Positions 49,401 through 61,678 of a stretch of 64,000 nt of DNA are shown here, one piece after another (the first letter of the stretch is position 1; each line of letters starts with the position of its first letter). The stretch comes from Euwallacea fornicatus (lineage: Eukaryota > Arthropoda > Insecta > Coleoptera > Curculionidae), in NCBI RefSeq assembly GCF_040115645.1, contig NC_089565.1, forward strand, positions 1,116,001 through 1,180,000, read 5' to 3'. The position numbers and the translations under genes were made by a program. The notes below the pieces were generated by a model that searched no databases, had not been told where the DNA came from, and was given only the letters and a program-made list of their open reading frames with translations.

Positions 49401-52400
49401 TTTATCATTTGGAAATATATGACTCTTATAAACTTCTATGGGAATTAAAAAATATATATTCTTGTTTTTCCTAGATGAGCGTTTTAAACGTAATGTGTTT
49501 GTCATTGGAGAGAATGGGAACAACTATCGTTCCCCATTCGGACGCCTTAGTTCAGTACTTACCTCATCTGTGGCAGGAATCTGAAGATCACAATATGCTA
49601 AGGTGTGCCATTGTATCCACTCTGGTTCAACTAGTCAAGAGCATAGGAGGGGTCCCGGAGGTAAGTAAGTTAAATCTCTATTTTATAATTTAAAAAAAAG
49701 ATTTCATTTGAAAACTGCAACGTCGAAATTTGTAGTTATTCGTATTTTCCTTAACAGGTTGAATAGTTTTTAAACAGTAAGCCTTACAAACCAATTATGA
49801 ATGAGACTGTTAAATTAAAATTTTTCAATTTCCTTACCTCTTACTATTGATTCTTACATTACTATATATACTATTGACTGACAATAAGAATCTTTAGTTT
49901 GCGCAAATAAAATTTTGTGGGTTTTTTTGCATGGAAATTTCTTGTCACATGTTGGTGTTATAAGTGAGAATATTGCATAGGAATTAACTCAGTTCCTGCT
50001 TCCCATCATCCAAATGGGAACAAACACAAATGAAGGTGCCATCGTCTATCTTTTAGAAGATGCTTTGGATCTCTGGTTGGCAGTACTGGAGTACTCCCCT
50101 TCCATGACAAACGAACTTATGCAGTTGTTCAACAATATGCCGATTTTATTAGGTAAAATCCCTTAATACAAGGTATGATTACTGGTGAACAATTACAGAT
50201 GTATTATAGAATATTCAACGGAAACATTTAGAAGTTGTCTTTACATATGCCTCGTTCATCTACTGTTGGCACCCGAATGGGTAATGCGCAGTCAGGGACA
50301 CCAATTAATTACTACTTGCGCAAGCATGATGGGAGACTTGAAGAACGAAGGAGTAATTATGTTAATGCGATTGGTCGACAGCTTTATTAAGGCATTACCG
50401 CTGCTGGGAAGCGAGACTGTGATGCCAATACTGCCCAAGATTTTCGAGTGAGTATATTAATGTATTCGTCTGTAATCTTCGTTGTTGTTATCGTTCTCAT
50501 GACTATAGTTATATTAAAGAAAATACTAGCTAGTGCACTAGAAATCACCTAGAGTGCCTTTAAATCTACCTCGAAAAAAGCCATTTAGTCGGTCAACAGA
50601 TTAAGGTAGATAGGGCTTCTTTTTAATTTTGATTGGTGAGAGCATAATTTAAGGGAATCTTTAAAGCAATTTGTTAAATTGGTGATGTCGGTACAAGGTT
50701 GTCAGTTAAACTTTAATTTCGTACGGGTTATCTCCAGGGAGAAATAGAGATAATATTGATACATATTAAATATTAAAGATATTCATAATAGCAAATAGTT
50801 TTTAGCAGATTTCGGTACGTTAAATATAAAGCTTCACAGTTTTATGTTACCTGTATCTAGGAAACGATGTGATTACGTACCTATGTTCATATGAACTTTC
50901 CTTCATGAAATAATCTGTGGAATCATTCCCAGAAATATTAGCAGTGAATTACGGAAGATTCTGCATAATAAATGTGTATTTTTATGGTTAATCCGGATGC
51001 TTTCACTAAAAAGTGAGATTCTAAAATTTGAACTGCAAATTTCTACTACGGTCAAATAATTTGCGGTCAATATTGACTATACTCTGCTTGACCTCGACAC
51101 TTAAGAAATTGGGTTTTCAGGCGAATTTATGTGGGCGAGGATTATTCATTAGTAATGGCGATGTGCCTATGTATTCTGGCTAGAGTATTGTTGAGTTCAC
51201 ATGAAATTTTCACGAGAGTGATACAAGAGGTTGCCCGGGAGAAAAATCAGAATGAGCAGTCGACGCTGGATGTTATCTTGGAGAGGTGGTTGAACAAAAT
51301 GACGTACGTGGCGCAGTTGGATCAAAGAAAGTTATTGGGTAGGTCCATTTTTCTTTTATTGCATGTTTTCGATTTCGATATAGATTCGACTCTTGCCCAA
51401 TAATATTTGCATTAAATCTAGCATAACGGTTTTTCGATATCAGGTATCAATGCTAACGATGAGAAAGTTTCTGACGGCATTTCATCAACTTTCAAATAGA
51501 AAAAAAACAAGATTGTGTGCAATCCGGTGGCACGTGTTTCTACTTTTTGGTTTCATCAGGCATATCTGCAGAAAAGTAGATACATACGCACATGCGGAAG
51601 CAGCTTAGAAAGGATTAAAAAAGAACTTGAAAACTACAGACTACATCACTTATTCTATCAATTGAATGCTTATAAAATTTTGCGTAAATACCATGACCGT
51701 TTTCTTAACTTGTCCAATAATCTGCGCAAACAATTTCTAGTATGAAATGAACGCTAAAGATTTTACTCCAAGTTTAAAAACTCAAAGACATATCTAAATG
51801 CCGTTTGTGGTGACTTCGAACTGTAAGGTTGGAAAACGTATCCGAGGCATACACTATCGCTCAAAAGTATCTAGAAATCCTTGTTGTCGTATTGTTTAAA
51901 TAAAAATATAGTATAAATATTCTCTTTGAATACCTTTAATTACTTCTCTCCAACATATTATTTTTACACAAAAATATAGCAATTAATGTTAACCTTAAAA
52001 CATTATTTAAATGAAACCGTTATGGGATAAAAAAAAATTCAAGTGTAACAACAATTTAAAATGATTCGGAAGGAAAACTTGAATTTGTTTTTGTTATTGT
52101 TATTCCAGATAGTAATAATAAGGTTGCGCAGTTGACTATTTGGCATAATACATTAAAATTGAAGTTAGTATTTTTAAGTTTTTTTAGTAATAAGGTCGTG
52201 TGTGACATAAAGTGGTGAAAAATTAAAAATAATGTGCAAGAAGGAGACAACAAGACGTCAAAATGCTTGCGCTTATAGTGACTTGAAAAATATCTAATAA
52301 CAGTTACAATAAAATGTAATTTTAGCGATTTGCAATAACTTCGTCAATTTAGTTTATTATTAATCTGACTATTATGATCATTGTTATATTGTCAACACAG

Positions 52401-53270
52401 GTAATTCTTATATTCCTTTCATATTATGTTTCGAGTTTATTGTTTTAGCTAGCTCTATACTGCACGTTTGCAGGGAAGAAGTTTGATATAAAATACATTG
52501 AAATGATTAGCTTAGTCCTTGTTGTGTTGACTAGATTTTCCTGTAGGTATTGCCCTGACCAATGTTCTAACAACCCAGTCAGCGGCAATTCTCCAGCGAT
52601 TCAAACCTATCATGGTCAATATCCTTGAAACTCTAAACGACATTACCAAAACTGAAGAGGACGGCACCACTATAGACTCTCTAGTGCTTGTGGAAGGCCA
52701 GAGCCCAAGTCAATTTGACGAAGAAGGACACTATTACGAAACTGATCATGACTGTAGAAAGAAACAACTTATACTGAACGATCCTGTCCATAATATAGTT
52801 TTGAAAGATTATTTACAATCACAGGTTAGTATTTTACTTTGTAAAGTTGCAGTGAAATATAATTTTTTCCTCGGCCAGTATAGAAAATATATAAATTTGC
52901 TTTCCTTATTTATGGAAGAAGACAGGAAAGAGCACTTTTACTGAATAAGGAACGAAAGTATTTTCGTCCTTACGCATAATAAATACATTACACTTGATTA
53001 AAATACACGCCATGAAATCTATATTTTACATTGAAGAATATTACTTGTAGAAAAAGTTAATTTCAAATGTTTGAAGGAAAATGCATTCTACTCAAATCTT
53101 TATTTGTGAGAATAAGAGTAGCACTTTTCTACCGTGTATAAATACCTAATTTGTGACCTTTTTTTCAGCTATCAATCCTTCGAAACCAACTGGGTCCTTC
53201 GTATCAGGAACTAATAAACAGTCTTGATGTAGACGTGTTGTCTCAATTAAAAGAATATGTGACTTTCTAA
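43418..53270 (+). CDS. IPO11: Importin-11, 14 coding exons, 979 residues
   Basis: A Ran-dependent nuclear transport receptor of the importin-beta family. Exons: 43418-43555, 44877-44977, 46567-47087, 47267-47513, 47569-47785, 48639-48821, 48894-49088, 49145-49288, 49475-49660, 49981-50152, 50210-50447, 51121-51338, 52547-52824, 53169-53270. Every junction is GT-AG and in phase; human importin-11 has 975 residues. Recognisable stretches include LKPAEEKLREWETEPGFYS near residue 22 (start of the Ran-binding domain), DINVRWMAVLC, QHRALLTLHHV, HPFSFVDLIQP, GDSWKYRLR near 400, VDFDQWF, LVQYLPHLWQESEDHNMLRCA, and LNDPVHNIVLKDYL near the end. The rest should be HEAT repeats. The start is the only ATG matching the family N-terminus. 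Five introns are 55-72 bp. Exon 11 uses the ATTATAG acceptor, since the upstream TTACAG would give a stop. Confidence 0.96.
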
Positions 53271-53420
53271 CCAAAGACTCGCTAGAAATTAGGCTTGCGA
53301 TAATTTATGCCAAAAGTTATCAAATTCCACTATAATTGCGTTAAAAAAAGATTATTTTGCAACCGATCTAGTTTTGTTACGAAAGACATTCATTTCTTTT
53401 TTGGCTATTTTATATACTTG

Positions 53421-53709
53421 CAGGGTGTTCTTTGAAGCTCTTGAACTTCGGAATATTCGACTTAAAAGATGGGTTAAATTTTGTTAGAAAGTTGTCGTTT
53501 AGGAGTTCGTTACGGTTGAAAGTAATAATATGCGGAGCACTTTAACTGCAAGCTAATTCCCAAAAAAGACGAAATAGAGCTCGGGTATTGTTCAAATTCT
53601 TGGTTTCTATGGAAAATAGTTTAATGCATTTTATTCTAATTCATTTACCTTGCAACTTTTCACTATTTCGGAGGCAACTGTCGTGTAGACAATTTAAAAA
53701 GGCATCCTG
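53421..53709. mobile_element. MITE after the importin-11 stop codon
   Basis: Left tip CAGGGTGTTCTTTGAAG and right tip, inward, CAGGATGCCTTTTTAAATTG, TA on the right. It starts 150 bp after the stop codon and lies before the best AATAAA, so it is probably transcribed as 3' UTR. Beyond the tips the ends match poorly. Confidence 0.45.
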
Positions 53710-53903
53710 TATCTATTTCTCGAACAATGCGTTGAGTCTATTTTATGATTTTTGTGTGTATTAAAATAATATAATCAAAAACCTTTTTTTTGAAATTCAA
53801 AGCTTCTTCCATGTTGGACATTTATCGTTAGCTCTTACGCATGCTTGCTTTTGTAAAATTATTTTATATTTTATTACATAATGTAAAAATGGATTTTAAA
53901 ATT

Positions 53904-53909
53904 AATAAA
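53904..53909 (+). terminator. Possible importin-11 polyadenylation signal
   Basis: AATAAA 634 bp after the stop codon, followed by a TG-containing stretch. No perfect hexamer was noticed between the stop and this site. Confidence 0.4.
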
Positions 53910-54695
53910 CTGTTACATTTGCCAGCTTGCCTTTATTCGTCTTAAACCTAAATTTATAAAATGCTGTTAAATATAACTGCAACCTAATTGATCAGTTTCC
54001 TTTTTTCATTAGTATGATGTTAAAATTAACAGCACATTAATAATTTAGTCCTTAGGTTAACACCCAGGAGATGTGATATTGCAATTTAATTAAATTTCCT
54101 GTAAACTTAGAATTTAAAAAGGTTTACTTGCAAGTGTACATTCACTCAAATGAGCCCCTTTAGGCGAAGCCAAAACCGAGGCGTCCTCTAAACTCCCAAC
54201 GCTTTGTCTTAGTTTCTCCGACTTCCATTAGATCTATTGGTGTTTTTCAAAGAAATTTCACCTCTAGTAACTAGTTGTGCAAATGAGAGAGGCTTCGTAT
54301 AAGGTTTTATATGCCTCTGACAAGACCACCGAAGTGGGTTACGAAGCTAATGATTGACGTGGGCTGAGCTAGTCGAGTATTACCAGACGCCTTTACCATT
54401 TCAGAATTTTTATTAATATAAGTTATAGTGAAGGATTAATAGTGTTTTTTTAAATTTATATTTCGGTTTTTTTGCTCGATATTTATTAAAATTTCCATAG
54501 CCGCATAGCTAAATTGATATCAACGTATACATCGAAGTGAAAATGTCAACCGGGTTAACTCCGCCCAATTCAACCTCTAGCCTCTCAACTCATTTGTTGA
54601 TATTTGTTAAAGGCATATTACAACTTATTCCGTCCTTTTTCCACTTGGACTATTCCCATGGTTCGACATGAACTTATGATATCTGTATTCACATA

Positions 54696-55027
54696 CAGGG
54701 TGATAATTTGAAAACGGACAGTATTTGATATTTTTTATACCCTTATAAAATTCTAGATACATGCCTCCGTTTTTTTTGTGAAACAATTTTTGTTTAGCAA
54801 AATTTATATAATTTACTTCACTATTCGACGAAATGCTTAAAATCGTTTCCACATTTCATATTGTTTTTATATACCTGAGCCATTTGAAATAAAGGATTAA
54901 TTTTTGTTTTATATATGATCTCTTTATATTTAACAAAAGAGATAAAGCATAAGTAAGTTGTCGCATATCAAAATTTTTAACATATGTAAATTTAGCATAG
55001 CGCGTTTCCCAATTGTATCCCACACAG
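54696..55027. mobile_element. MITE, 332 bp, upstream of deoxyhypusine synthase
   Basis: Left tip CAGGGTGATAATTTGAAAACGG; right tip, inward, CTGTGTGGGATACAATTGGG followed by AAACG. TA lies on both sides. The ends align over about 25 bp with small gaps. It stops 50 bp before a tandem CRE. Confidence 0.55.
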
Positions 55028-55077
55028 TAACAATAATTTATTGTTCAGATTTCTTCACAATGAAGGATTAAACACGA

Positions 55078-55094
55078 TGACGTCACTGACGTAA
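55078..55094. promoter_or_regulatory. Tandem CRE/ATF sites in the deoxyhypusine synthase promoter
   Basis: A full palindromic CRE, TGACGTCA (55078-55085), is followed one base later by TGACGTAA (55087-55094). They lie about 220-235 bp before the start codon. CREB/ATF-type bZIP proteins bind such sites; that they act here is inference from position. Confidence 0.5.
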
Positions 55095-55312
55095 CTTGAC
55101 TTTTAACACACATCACTTCAAACTCGAACTACTCTAAAGATTCTTGTGAATTTCAGTTAACCGTTACCGGAATCACGTGCAATAAGAAAATGCTTTTTTG
55201 CATCCAGTCTTGAACCTTACTTATGGATAAAAATATTTATAAGGCAGAAATTTTAATAGTTTATCTCTTACTTAAATAAAACCCTCTTACAGTGGTGGAA
55301 AAGTGTTTGAAT

Positions 55313-58300
55313 ATGGAAAAACGCGCAGAAGGAGATATATTACGTTTGGACACGAAAGATCTTGAAGAAGCTGTATTGGTAAAAACAACAGACACATCTT
55401 TGCTAAAAGAAAAAGTAGTCGGGTATGACTGGTCTAAAGGAATAAACTACGATAAGCTTCTGGAAAGTTATTTACACACTGGGTTTCAAGCCACCAATTT
55501 TGGCCTAGCTGTCGAAGAAGTAAAAAAAATGCTGCATTGTCGTAAACTTTCAATTTCACCAGATAAATACATTGATGCTGAAGATGAATTTACAATGGTG
55601 CAAAACAGCTGCACTATTTTCTTGGGTTATACTTCCAATTTAGTTTCTTGTGGTCTTAGAGAAACTATAAGATTTCTAGTTCAAAATAAGTTGGTAGGTG
55701 TTACAAATAAGTTGAACTTTGTTTTAATTTGAAAATTGGCATATGTAAGTTGAGTAAGTATCTTTTAGGTAGATTGCATAGTAACCACAGCTGGAGGTAT
55801 TGAGGAAGATTTTATTAAATGTTTCTGCCCTACATATCTGGGAAGTTTTAATTTAGATGGTAAATCTTTGAGGGAAAAAGGCTTAAACCGAATAGGTAAC
55901 CTTCTTGTACCAAATGACAATTACTGTAGCTTTGAAAACTGGATTATCCCAATTTTTGATAGGATGCTTGAAGAGCAAAATACAAATAGTGTTTTGTGGA
56001 CACCTAGTAAAGTAATTAGTAGGTTAGGCAAAGAAATTGACCATGAAGAGAGTATTTACTATTGGGCAAACAAAAACAAAATTCCAGTTTTTTGTCCTGC
56101 TTTAACAGATGGAAGTATTGGAGACATGATGTTTTTACACTCTTTTAGAAACCCTGGTCTGGTTGTAGACATTGTACAAGGTATGTTCTAAGATTGGTTT
56201 TTCACTGTCATGCTAAACTATATCTGAAGGAACATATAGTCAAGATAAACATCAGTTAAAGTAGCTTAGTGCATTGCAGAGGTATTTTATATGCCTGTTC
56301 TTATTTTAAATGTTGTTAAAACTTTAACTTCAGTTTGACAATTGTTATTTATTAACAAACAGCTGTCATTCCTTGACTGGACATTAAAGAATCAGTAGTT
56401 AAGTTTTTTTAATATTTTAAGGGTTAAATTATTCAAGCCGGCTATAAAATGACACTTTCAAAATTTGCTATTATTTTCAGACTATCCATGTTTGTACACC
56501 TCAAAAATAAAATCAGGTTCTCTGCATTATGTCAAATTTTGCTTTAATATAAATATAATTATGCTTATATATTAAAATTAATATACCTATACTGACATGC
56601 AACATATGATATCATGGTATCACAAGTTGCAGTTATCTCAGTTTAAGGAAATCGATGTCTGGAGCTGACAAAATAGTTATTAAACAGCATCTTATTTTAC
56701 AATTACCATGTGGCATCTCGCTAAATGTCTAACCATTCCACAGTGAAATTATCATTGATGAAATGTTGAAATATTATTTTATATTTGGATTAAATGCATT
56801 TTCTGCAAATAATGGAGAGTAAATCTAAAACAAATAGTCTAAATTATCCAAATACATTTTGCTACATTTGTGGTGGCGTTCTTTTGCAATGTTGAACTGA
56901 AAAAAATTGTGAATTTGTGTAGGAACTTTGTGTGCATTTTTTGACCCAAATTATAAGAACTTAATTATTTGTGTTATTAACTTTAATTTCAATGTGGTTT
57001 CCATGAACATCTAGAATCTGATGAATATGTTGGCTTTATTTCAACGTCTTTGTGAAATTTAATTTTCATTTAAATTGGACAGTACATTTTTAATTTGGTT
57101 CTAAATAGATATCCATTATAATAATATTTTAGATCTAAGGAGACTTAATCTTATGGCAATGAATGCAATAAACAGCGGCATAATAATCCTTGGTGGAGGT
57201 GTAATAAAACATCACATTGCCAATGCTAATTTAATGGTAAGTTCCTTTGCTTTCATTTTACTTGAATGGAAAGTTATAAAAGCTTATTTTAGATTAGTGA
57301 GTATCTAGTACAATATTAAAGACTATTTTATAACTTCCAAACTTTTTGAAAATGAAAACGTTTAACTGTTTCTGAATCTTTCATACTTGCTTATCATCTA
57401 TAAACGGTCATACTTAATAAGTCAAGAAATAAGCAATGGCGGCTCGTGGTCATCGTGACTTGTGACTGGTGGAAAAATAAAAATGAAATATATATGTTGT
57501 TTTACAAGACAATCAATTCATCGCATAAATTCCTGAACACTACTAATCTAAAAATAAACATGAATATAGCGATAACTATTACGGGAAAACTTTCTGTGTT
57601 CCTTTAAAAGACATGAGATTAATACATGATAAATTAATTAAAAATATATTTTTCGGATAAGAAGCAATGTGTTAGAAATTGTCTTTCAAATCTAACAGGT
57701 AACATATTTTTAGGAACTGAAAAACAAAAAATCGAGTATGCCAATGGATAGAAGAAACTATGAGTAATTATTTTCCGTCTTTTGATAACGTAAATAATAG
57801 TTTAAATAAAACGAATGATCGAAAATGGTAAATTTTCAAAAAACTCCGGTATTACGGAAATAAATAAAGATCAATGGATTCTCTTTGAAGTAAAAGACTA
57901 AGCCGAAAAACGGAAAAAAAGGATGTTATTTTTATTCTATTATCTTTTTCTCTGTATCTGTATATGAAATAACGAAAAAATACAACCCCGTAAGAAGAGA
58001 ACATCTGATTGGTTTAATTAAAAAAAAAGTGGTCCTTCATTAATATCACAGTTGGGTTATTTTTCATTTTTATTTTATTTATTTGTAAACAATTTACGAA
58101 TTTCTTAAAGATTTTGATGTGCATATCTCAAATAAACACTCGAATTTGATTCTTCCTCTAAATTGGATAAATATCGCGATACATTTCACTTATTTTTTGT
58201 TTTTGCAGAGAAATGGCGCTGATTTCGCCGTTTATATAAACACCGGATCGGAATTTGACGGTAGTGATTCAGGAGCTAGACCTGACGAGGCCAAATCCTG

Positions 58301-58445
58301 GGGAAAGATAAAAAAGGACGCTACGTCTGTTAAAATTTATGCAGAAGCTTCACTGATTTTTCCATTGCTGGTGGCTCAGACGTTTGCCAAAGAGATACAC
58401 GGAATTGAAGATGGTACAAAAGGTAATTTGGAAGAAAAGAAATAA
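55313..58445 (+). CDS. DHPS: Deoxyhypusine synthase, 4 coding exons, 377 residues
   Basis: NAD-dependent enzyme that moves the aminobutyl group of spermidine onto one lysine of eIF5A, the first step of hypusine formation in the cytosol. Exons 55313-55693, 55769-56180, 57133-57236 and 58209-58445 join in phase with GT-AG borders; the human enzyme has 369 residues. Motifs: GYDWSKGINYDKLLES, TGFQATNFGLAVEEV, SCTIFLGYTSNLVSCGLRET, VTTAGGIEEDFIKC, NRIGNLLVPNDNYC, PALTDGSIGDM, LGGGVIKHHIANANLM with His291 matching the catalytic His288 of the human enzyme, and EFDGSDSGARPDEAKSWGK, where Lys332 matches active-site Lys329. The start at 55313 fits the family length; an acceptor-like CTCTTACAG just upstream (55284-55292) may end a 5' UTR intron. 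Nothing suggests loss of function. Confidence 0.97.
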
Positions 58446-58772
58446 AATTTTATGTACCTATATTATGTGGCGATTTTATTTCATAGAATTGAAAGTACTC
58501 ATAGTTGTGACCACATAATGTTAATTCAATTAATTATATAACTTTTGATTCGATACATTGTAAGCAGTTTGAACTATCATTGAATTTTGTACAGTAATAC
58601 AGAAATACTTTTGATTTGAAACCTGTTATAGAAATCATGCGATTATTTATTATTATTTCTTTTGATATTGTAAAACGTGGTATTTCGGTGATGAGAATGT
58701 CACATTTTTCGGCAAGAAGTTACGGCCGGATATCAATTATGGAAGTGTTACGTTTGTGCCTATCTTTTAAAA

Positions 58773-58778
58773 AATAAA
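58773..58778 (+). terminator. Deoxyhypusine synthase polyadenylation signal
   Basis: AATAAA 328 bp after the stop, followed by a GT-rich TTGTCTTGTTTTTG. Another AATAAA overlaps the stop codon itself (58441-58446) and would leave almost no 3' UTR. Confidence 0.5.
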
Positions 58779-58893
58779 GGCTTTGTCTTGTTTTTGCACG
58801 AAGACGTGTTGCAGTGGTTTAATATCTGCCGATTTGAGCATTATAAAACTGTCTAGGCATTAGAGAATTAACGCGGACGTTTTGATAAATATA

Positions 58894-59130
58894 TAGGGTG
58901 GCAATTTGAAATTTTCCTATTTTTATTATCTCGAAACAGGATAGAGTTTTTTTTATCACTGGAACACGTCAATTTCGTTATTGGGGGAGAATAATTTTTA
59001 TGTAGAATTTGCTGCGCTACTTTCCACCTTTTCTCCTCAAATCCGTCCTAACAAATATCTTAAATGGCAAAGGAGGTCAAATAATACATTATTTTAGAGG
59101 GTTTTTCATTTACCACATTTTGGCACCTTA
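58894..59130. mobile_element. Left-end relic of a mariner-like element
   Basis: TATAGGGTGGCAATTTGAAATTTTCC resembles the shared CAGGGTG tip, followed by the ATCTCGAAA-type subterminal motif common to these elements. No right partner was found. Extent is approximate. Confidence 0.35.
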
Positions 59131-59297
59131 TTTGTCACATTTGATTGTCGCATTATCAAGTTAGGCATTTTTGACCATTTTAAAATAATTTTTCTTTATA
59201 TGTTTTAATAGTATTGAAACTAAGATCTTTTTAAATGCAGACGTGTTTTATGATTAGACATTTATTGTAATAAATTAACTTACTAAACAATTCTTAA

Positions 59298-59560
59298 AGA
59301 AAGTTTGGGAATCTTTGAAACAGAGTTTTGAATTAATTTCGGCTTGAAGCAGTAGCGTACACAGTTGAAATCTGTGACACAAAAAAATCATTATCACATA
59401 ATTCATTTAAGAAATTCAACATTAATTTCTGAAATGAAAGAATGAAAAGAATTCAATTTTATTTTTTGAAAGGAAGTCTTTAAAACAGATAGAGCTTTTG
59501 ATTAATTTTGACTTGAAGTAGAGTCGTACACAGTTGAGAGTTGAAACAATAAAACAATTT
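59298..59560. repeat. Two diverged direct repeats of about 90 bp
   Basis: GAAAGTTTGGGAATCTTTGAAACAG... at 59298 recurs as GAAAGGAAGTCTTTAAAACAG... at 59468, both continuing through GATTAATTT or GAATTAATTT, GACTTGAAG or GGCTTGAAG, and GTACACAGTTGA. No function apparent. Confidence 0.6.
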
Positions 59561-59984
59561 TTTTTATCTTCAAAATAGCTTAAGTTACGATATCATTCTT
59601 TGGCGGCATCCAAAGATAGTTTTAGGTAATTTCCAGAAGAGTCTAAATGGCCACTAATTTAGATTTTCAACTAAAATTTTAATTACGCCGTTCTCATTGA
59701 CAGGACAACTTAAGTGTAAACTACAAAAATTACAATCAGAACTCACCCTCGAGAATCATAAGTGTGAGCCAAAATCATGTCAGCAACGTCCACTTTCATT
59801 TATAACCTTGCCCACAAATTTCCATGCTTAGTTCATATATTTGCAATGTAACCATTTGTTAGAAAAATAATATAATGTTAAATCTAGGAGTGATTAGTAT
59901 CTTAAGATGTGAGGTTTGAAATAAATTAGTTTTCATTGGATTTGTTATTTGCTAATGTACCAGAATCAGTCATTTTATATTGGA

Positions 59985-60018
59985 ACTTCTGGTGTGCCAA
60001 TACTTTTGTCCCTCACTG
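59985..60018. repeat. Tc1-type terminal repeat tip
   Basis: GGTGTGCCAATACTTTTGTC CCTCACTG ending at 60018 with TA outside is a common Tc1-like inverted-repeat end. Its left partner and any transposase are absent, so this is a fragment. Confidence 0.55.
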
Positions 60019-60020
60019 TA

Positions 60021-61320
60021 GGTCTTTGAAAGACATACTTTGTGTTGTTCAAAGATTATTGTTACTCACTGTACATTCAGTCAATACTATGAGTAGCAAA
60101 GTCGGTATCACACATTAATATAAATAAACAAAGTAGTTGCTCTAGCTATGAACAATTTTGTTTAGAACTGAAGAACTTTTATTTTTAAAAAGAACTTTAT
60201 TCCTTTTAAACGATTACAAAATGCTTTTAGGTTGGTGAACTAACATCTAAGTCGACTTATTAACTAAACTGCGTATTAGAGATTCCTGATTTTTATAATA
60301 ACATTCTGCTGATCCAGCGTCTGGACCGATATTTGTTATTGTCGCATATATGCGCAGTTGCTCATTTAATACGTTATAAGGGTAAATAGTTACCCCCCGA
60401 AAAACCCTACGAAAAACAGAACAATCAGAAAAAGACCTTGAACAAAATGTATTGAAAAGACATTTGCACCTTTACAATGTTCCGACTAACAAGAAATATA
60501 TTTCATTGATTAAAAAAAAAAAATTGGAGAATGCTCATTTTCAATTTTTCATTAGCCGCTTTGCATATGAGCAGTAGTGTATCTACAAGTTAACGTTACG
60601 GTTAAATTAAACGAATGGAATAAACGTTGTGTTTATTTTATTTCCGTTGATGTTAACGAATTGAACCCTCTCGTTTGCATTGATATCGCCACCGCTGCAA
60701 TACACGGAAAATGCACAATATTGTTTAATATAGGACAAACTAGACAAGCTAGGGAGTGTGCAGTCCCAGTGTAAAAATGTTAGACATTGAAAAATATTTG
60801 CTTTGTGATGCCACTGGAAAATTAATTTTCTATCATATAGTGAAAACTTCACGACTATTTCGTCCCAATGCGATATGTCTCCTCGTGTTATGAATCATAG
60901 TGCATCCAACCGGTTAACACGGGCTTACCTTCTGGTTAATCTCATTTGAAAAACGGCTGCAATCTCCGACGTACGAATGCTCTTGGGTGCTCGATTTTGG
61001 TTACTTGTTATAATAAAATAAAATGTTTGTAAAATTTGCATATTTATTGATAATAAAACTTTGATTACTTAAAGGATTGCAGTTCTCTTACACATTTCTA
61101 TTAATAAGTTATCTTATTAATAATAATAATAAACGCTCATCTGCCATTTAAGTAGACCATTAATGAGGTATGAATACTCCTGTGACTGACTGTATATCGT
61201 TTTGTATGAGTGTTCTCAAGCAAAAAAAACGCTTTATGTTTTGATGGGCCAAATTCAGTGGAAGTATCGTCATGTGAAACACGCTGCAGAAAATACACTA
61301 GTGCAGTTGGCACTTCGGCT
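60021..61320. other. Intergenic DNA downstream of the minus-strand exon
   Basis: Overlapping open frames at 60577-60774 (+) and 60607-60852 (-) carry no motif. On the minus strand a good donor, AG then GTAAGC, lies near 60930 after a GC-richer 70-bp stretch, but no exon partners were found. TTTATT on + near 61042 could serve as a minus-strand AATAAA for the exon at 61321. Confidence 0.3.
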
Positions 61321-61678
61321 TTACATATAATCTTCTTCAGTCATTTCTTCACCGGACCATTCATCATAATTATTATTGTCGAAGGTCTCCTCAATCTTCG
61401 CGAGGTCGATATCCTTAAATTCGTCAGTTTCCTGAGCCAACGGTATAGTACTAACATGAAAGGAATTTTGCGTAGTACTCCTCTCATCAACTGGATTTAC
61501 TTGGGACGCACTAATTCCTGGGACATTAGCTGGTTTACGTACAGTACTGCCGAGTTTTGCAGATGCGTCTATAGTCGGGCTGACGTAGGCCTGAAGTATT
61601 TTCTGCTTCTGCAGTATTCGTTGCTTGTGTTTGACTTTCTTCCTTGAGAGGGAGGCTTCAAAATCGAACTTCGGAGGT
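61321..61678 (-). CDS. 3'-terminal coding exon of an unidentified gene
   Basis: I do not recognise this protein. On the minus strand a strong acceptor, TTCCACAG, opens an exon whose frame (one base completes the first codon) runs 118 residues to TAA. It starts PPKFDFEASLSRKKVKHKQR, is basic over the first 35 residues, has a Ser/Thr-rich middle, and ends in an acidic tail (about 15 Asp/Glu in the last 40) closing with EEMTEEDYM. Base composition is richer in GC than the neighbours and codon use looks protein-like. A minus-strand AATAAA candidate lies about 280 bp further on. The rest of the gene would lie to the right, across the Tc1-like element or beyond the window. The opposite-strand frame at 61210-61647 lacks splice signals and is taken as a shadow. 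It could also be an old retro-derived fragment. Confidence 0.45.

Noticed and set aside
61210..61647. 145-codon open frame on the + strand
   Set aside because: It mirrors the minus-strand exon at 61321-61678, which has a good acceptor and a more protein-like charge pattern.
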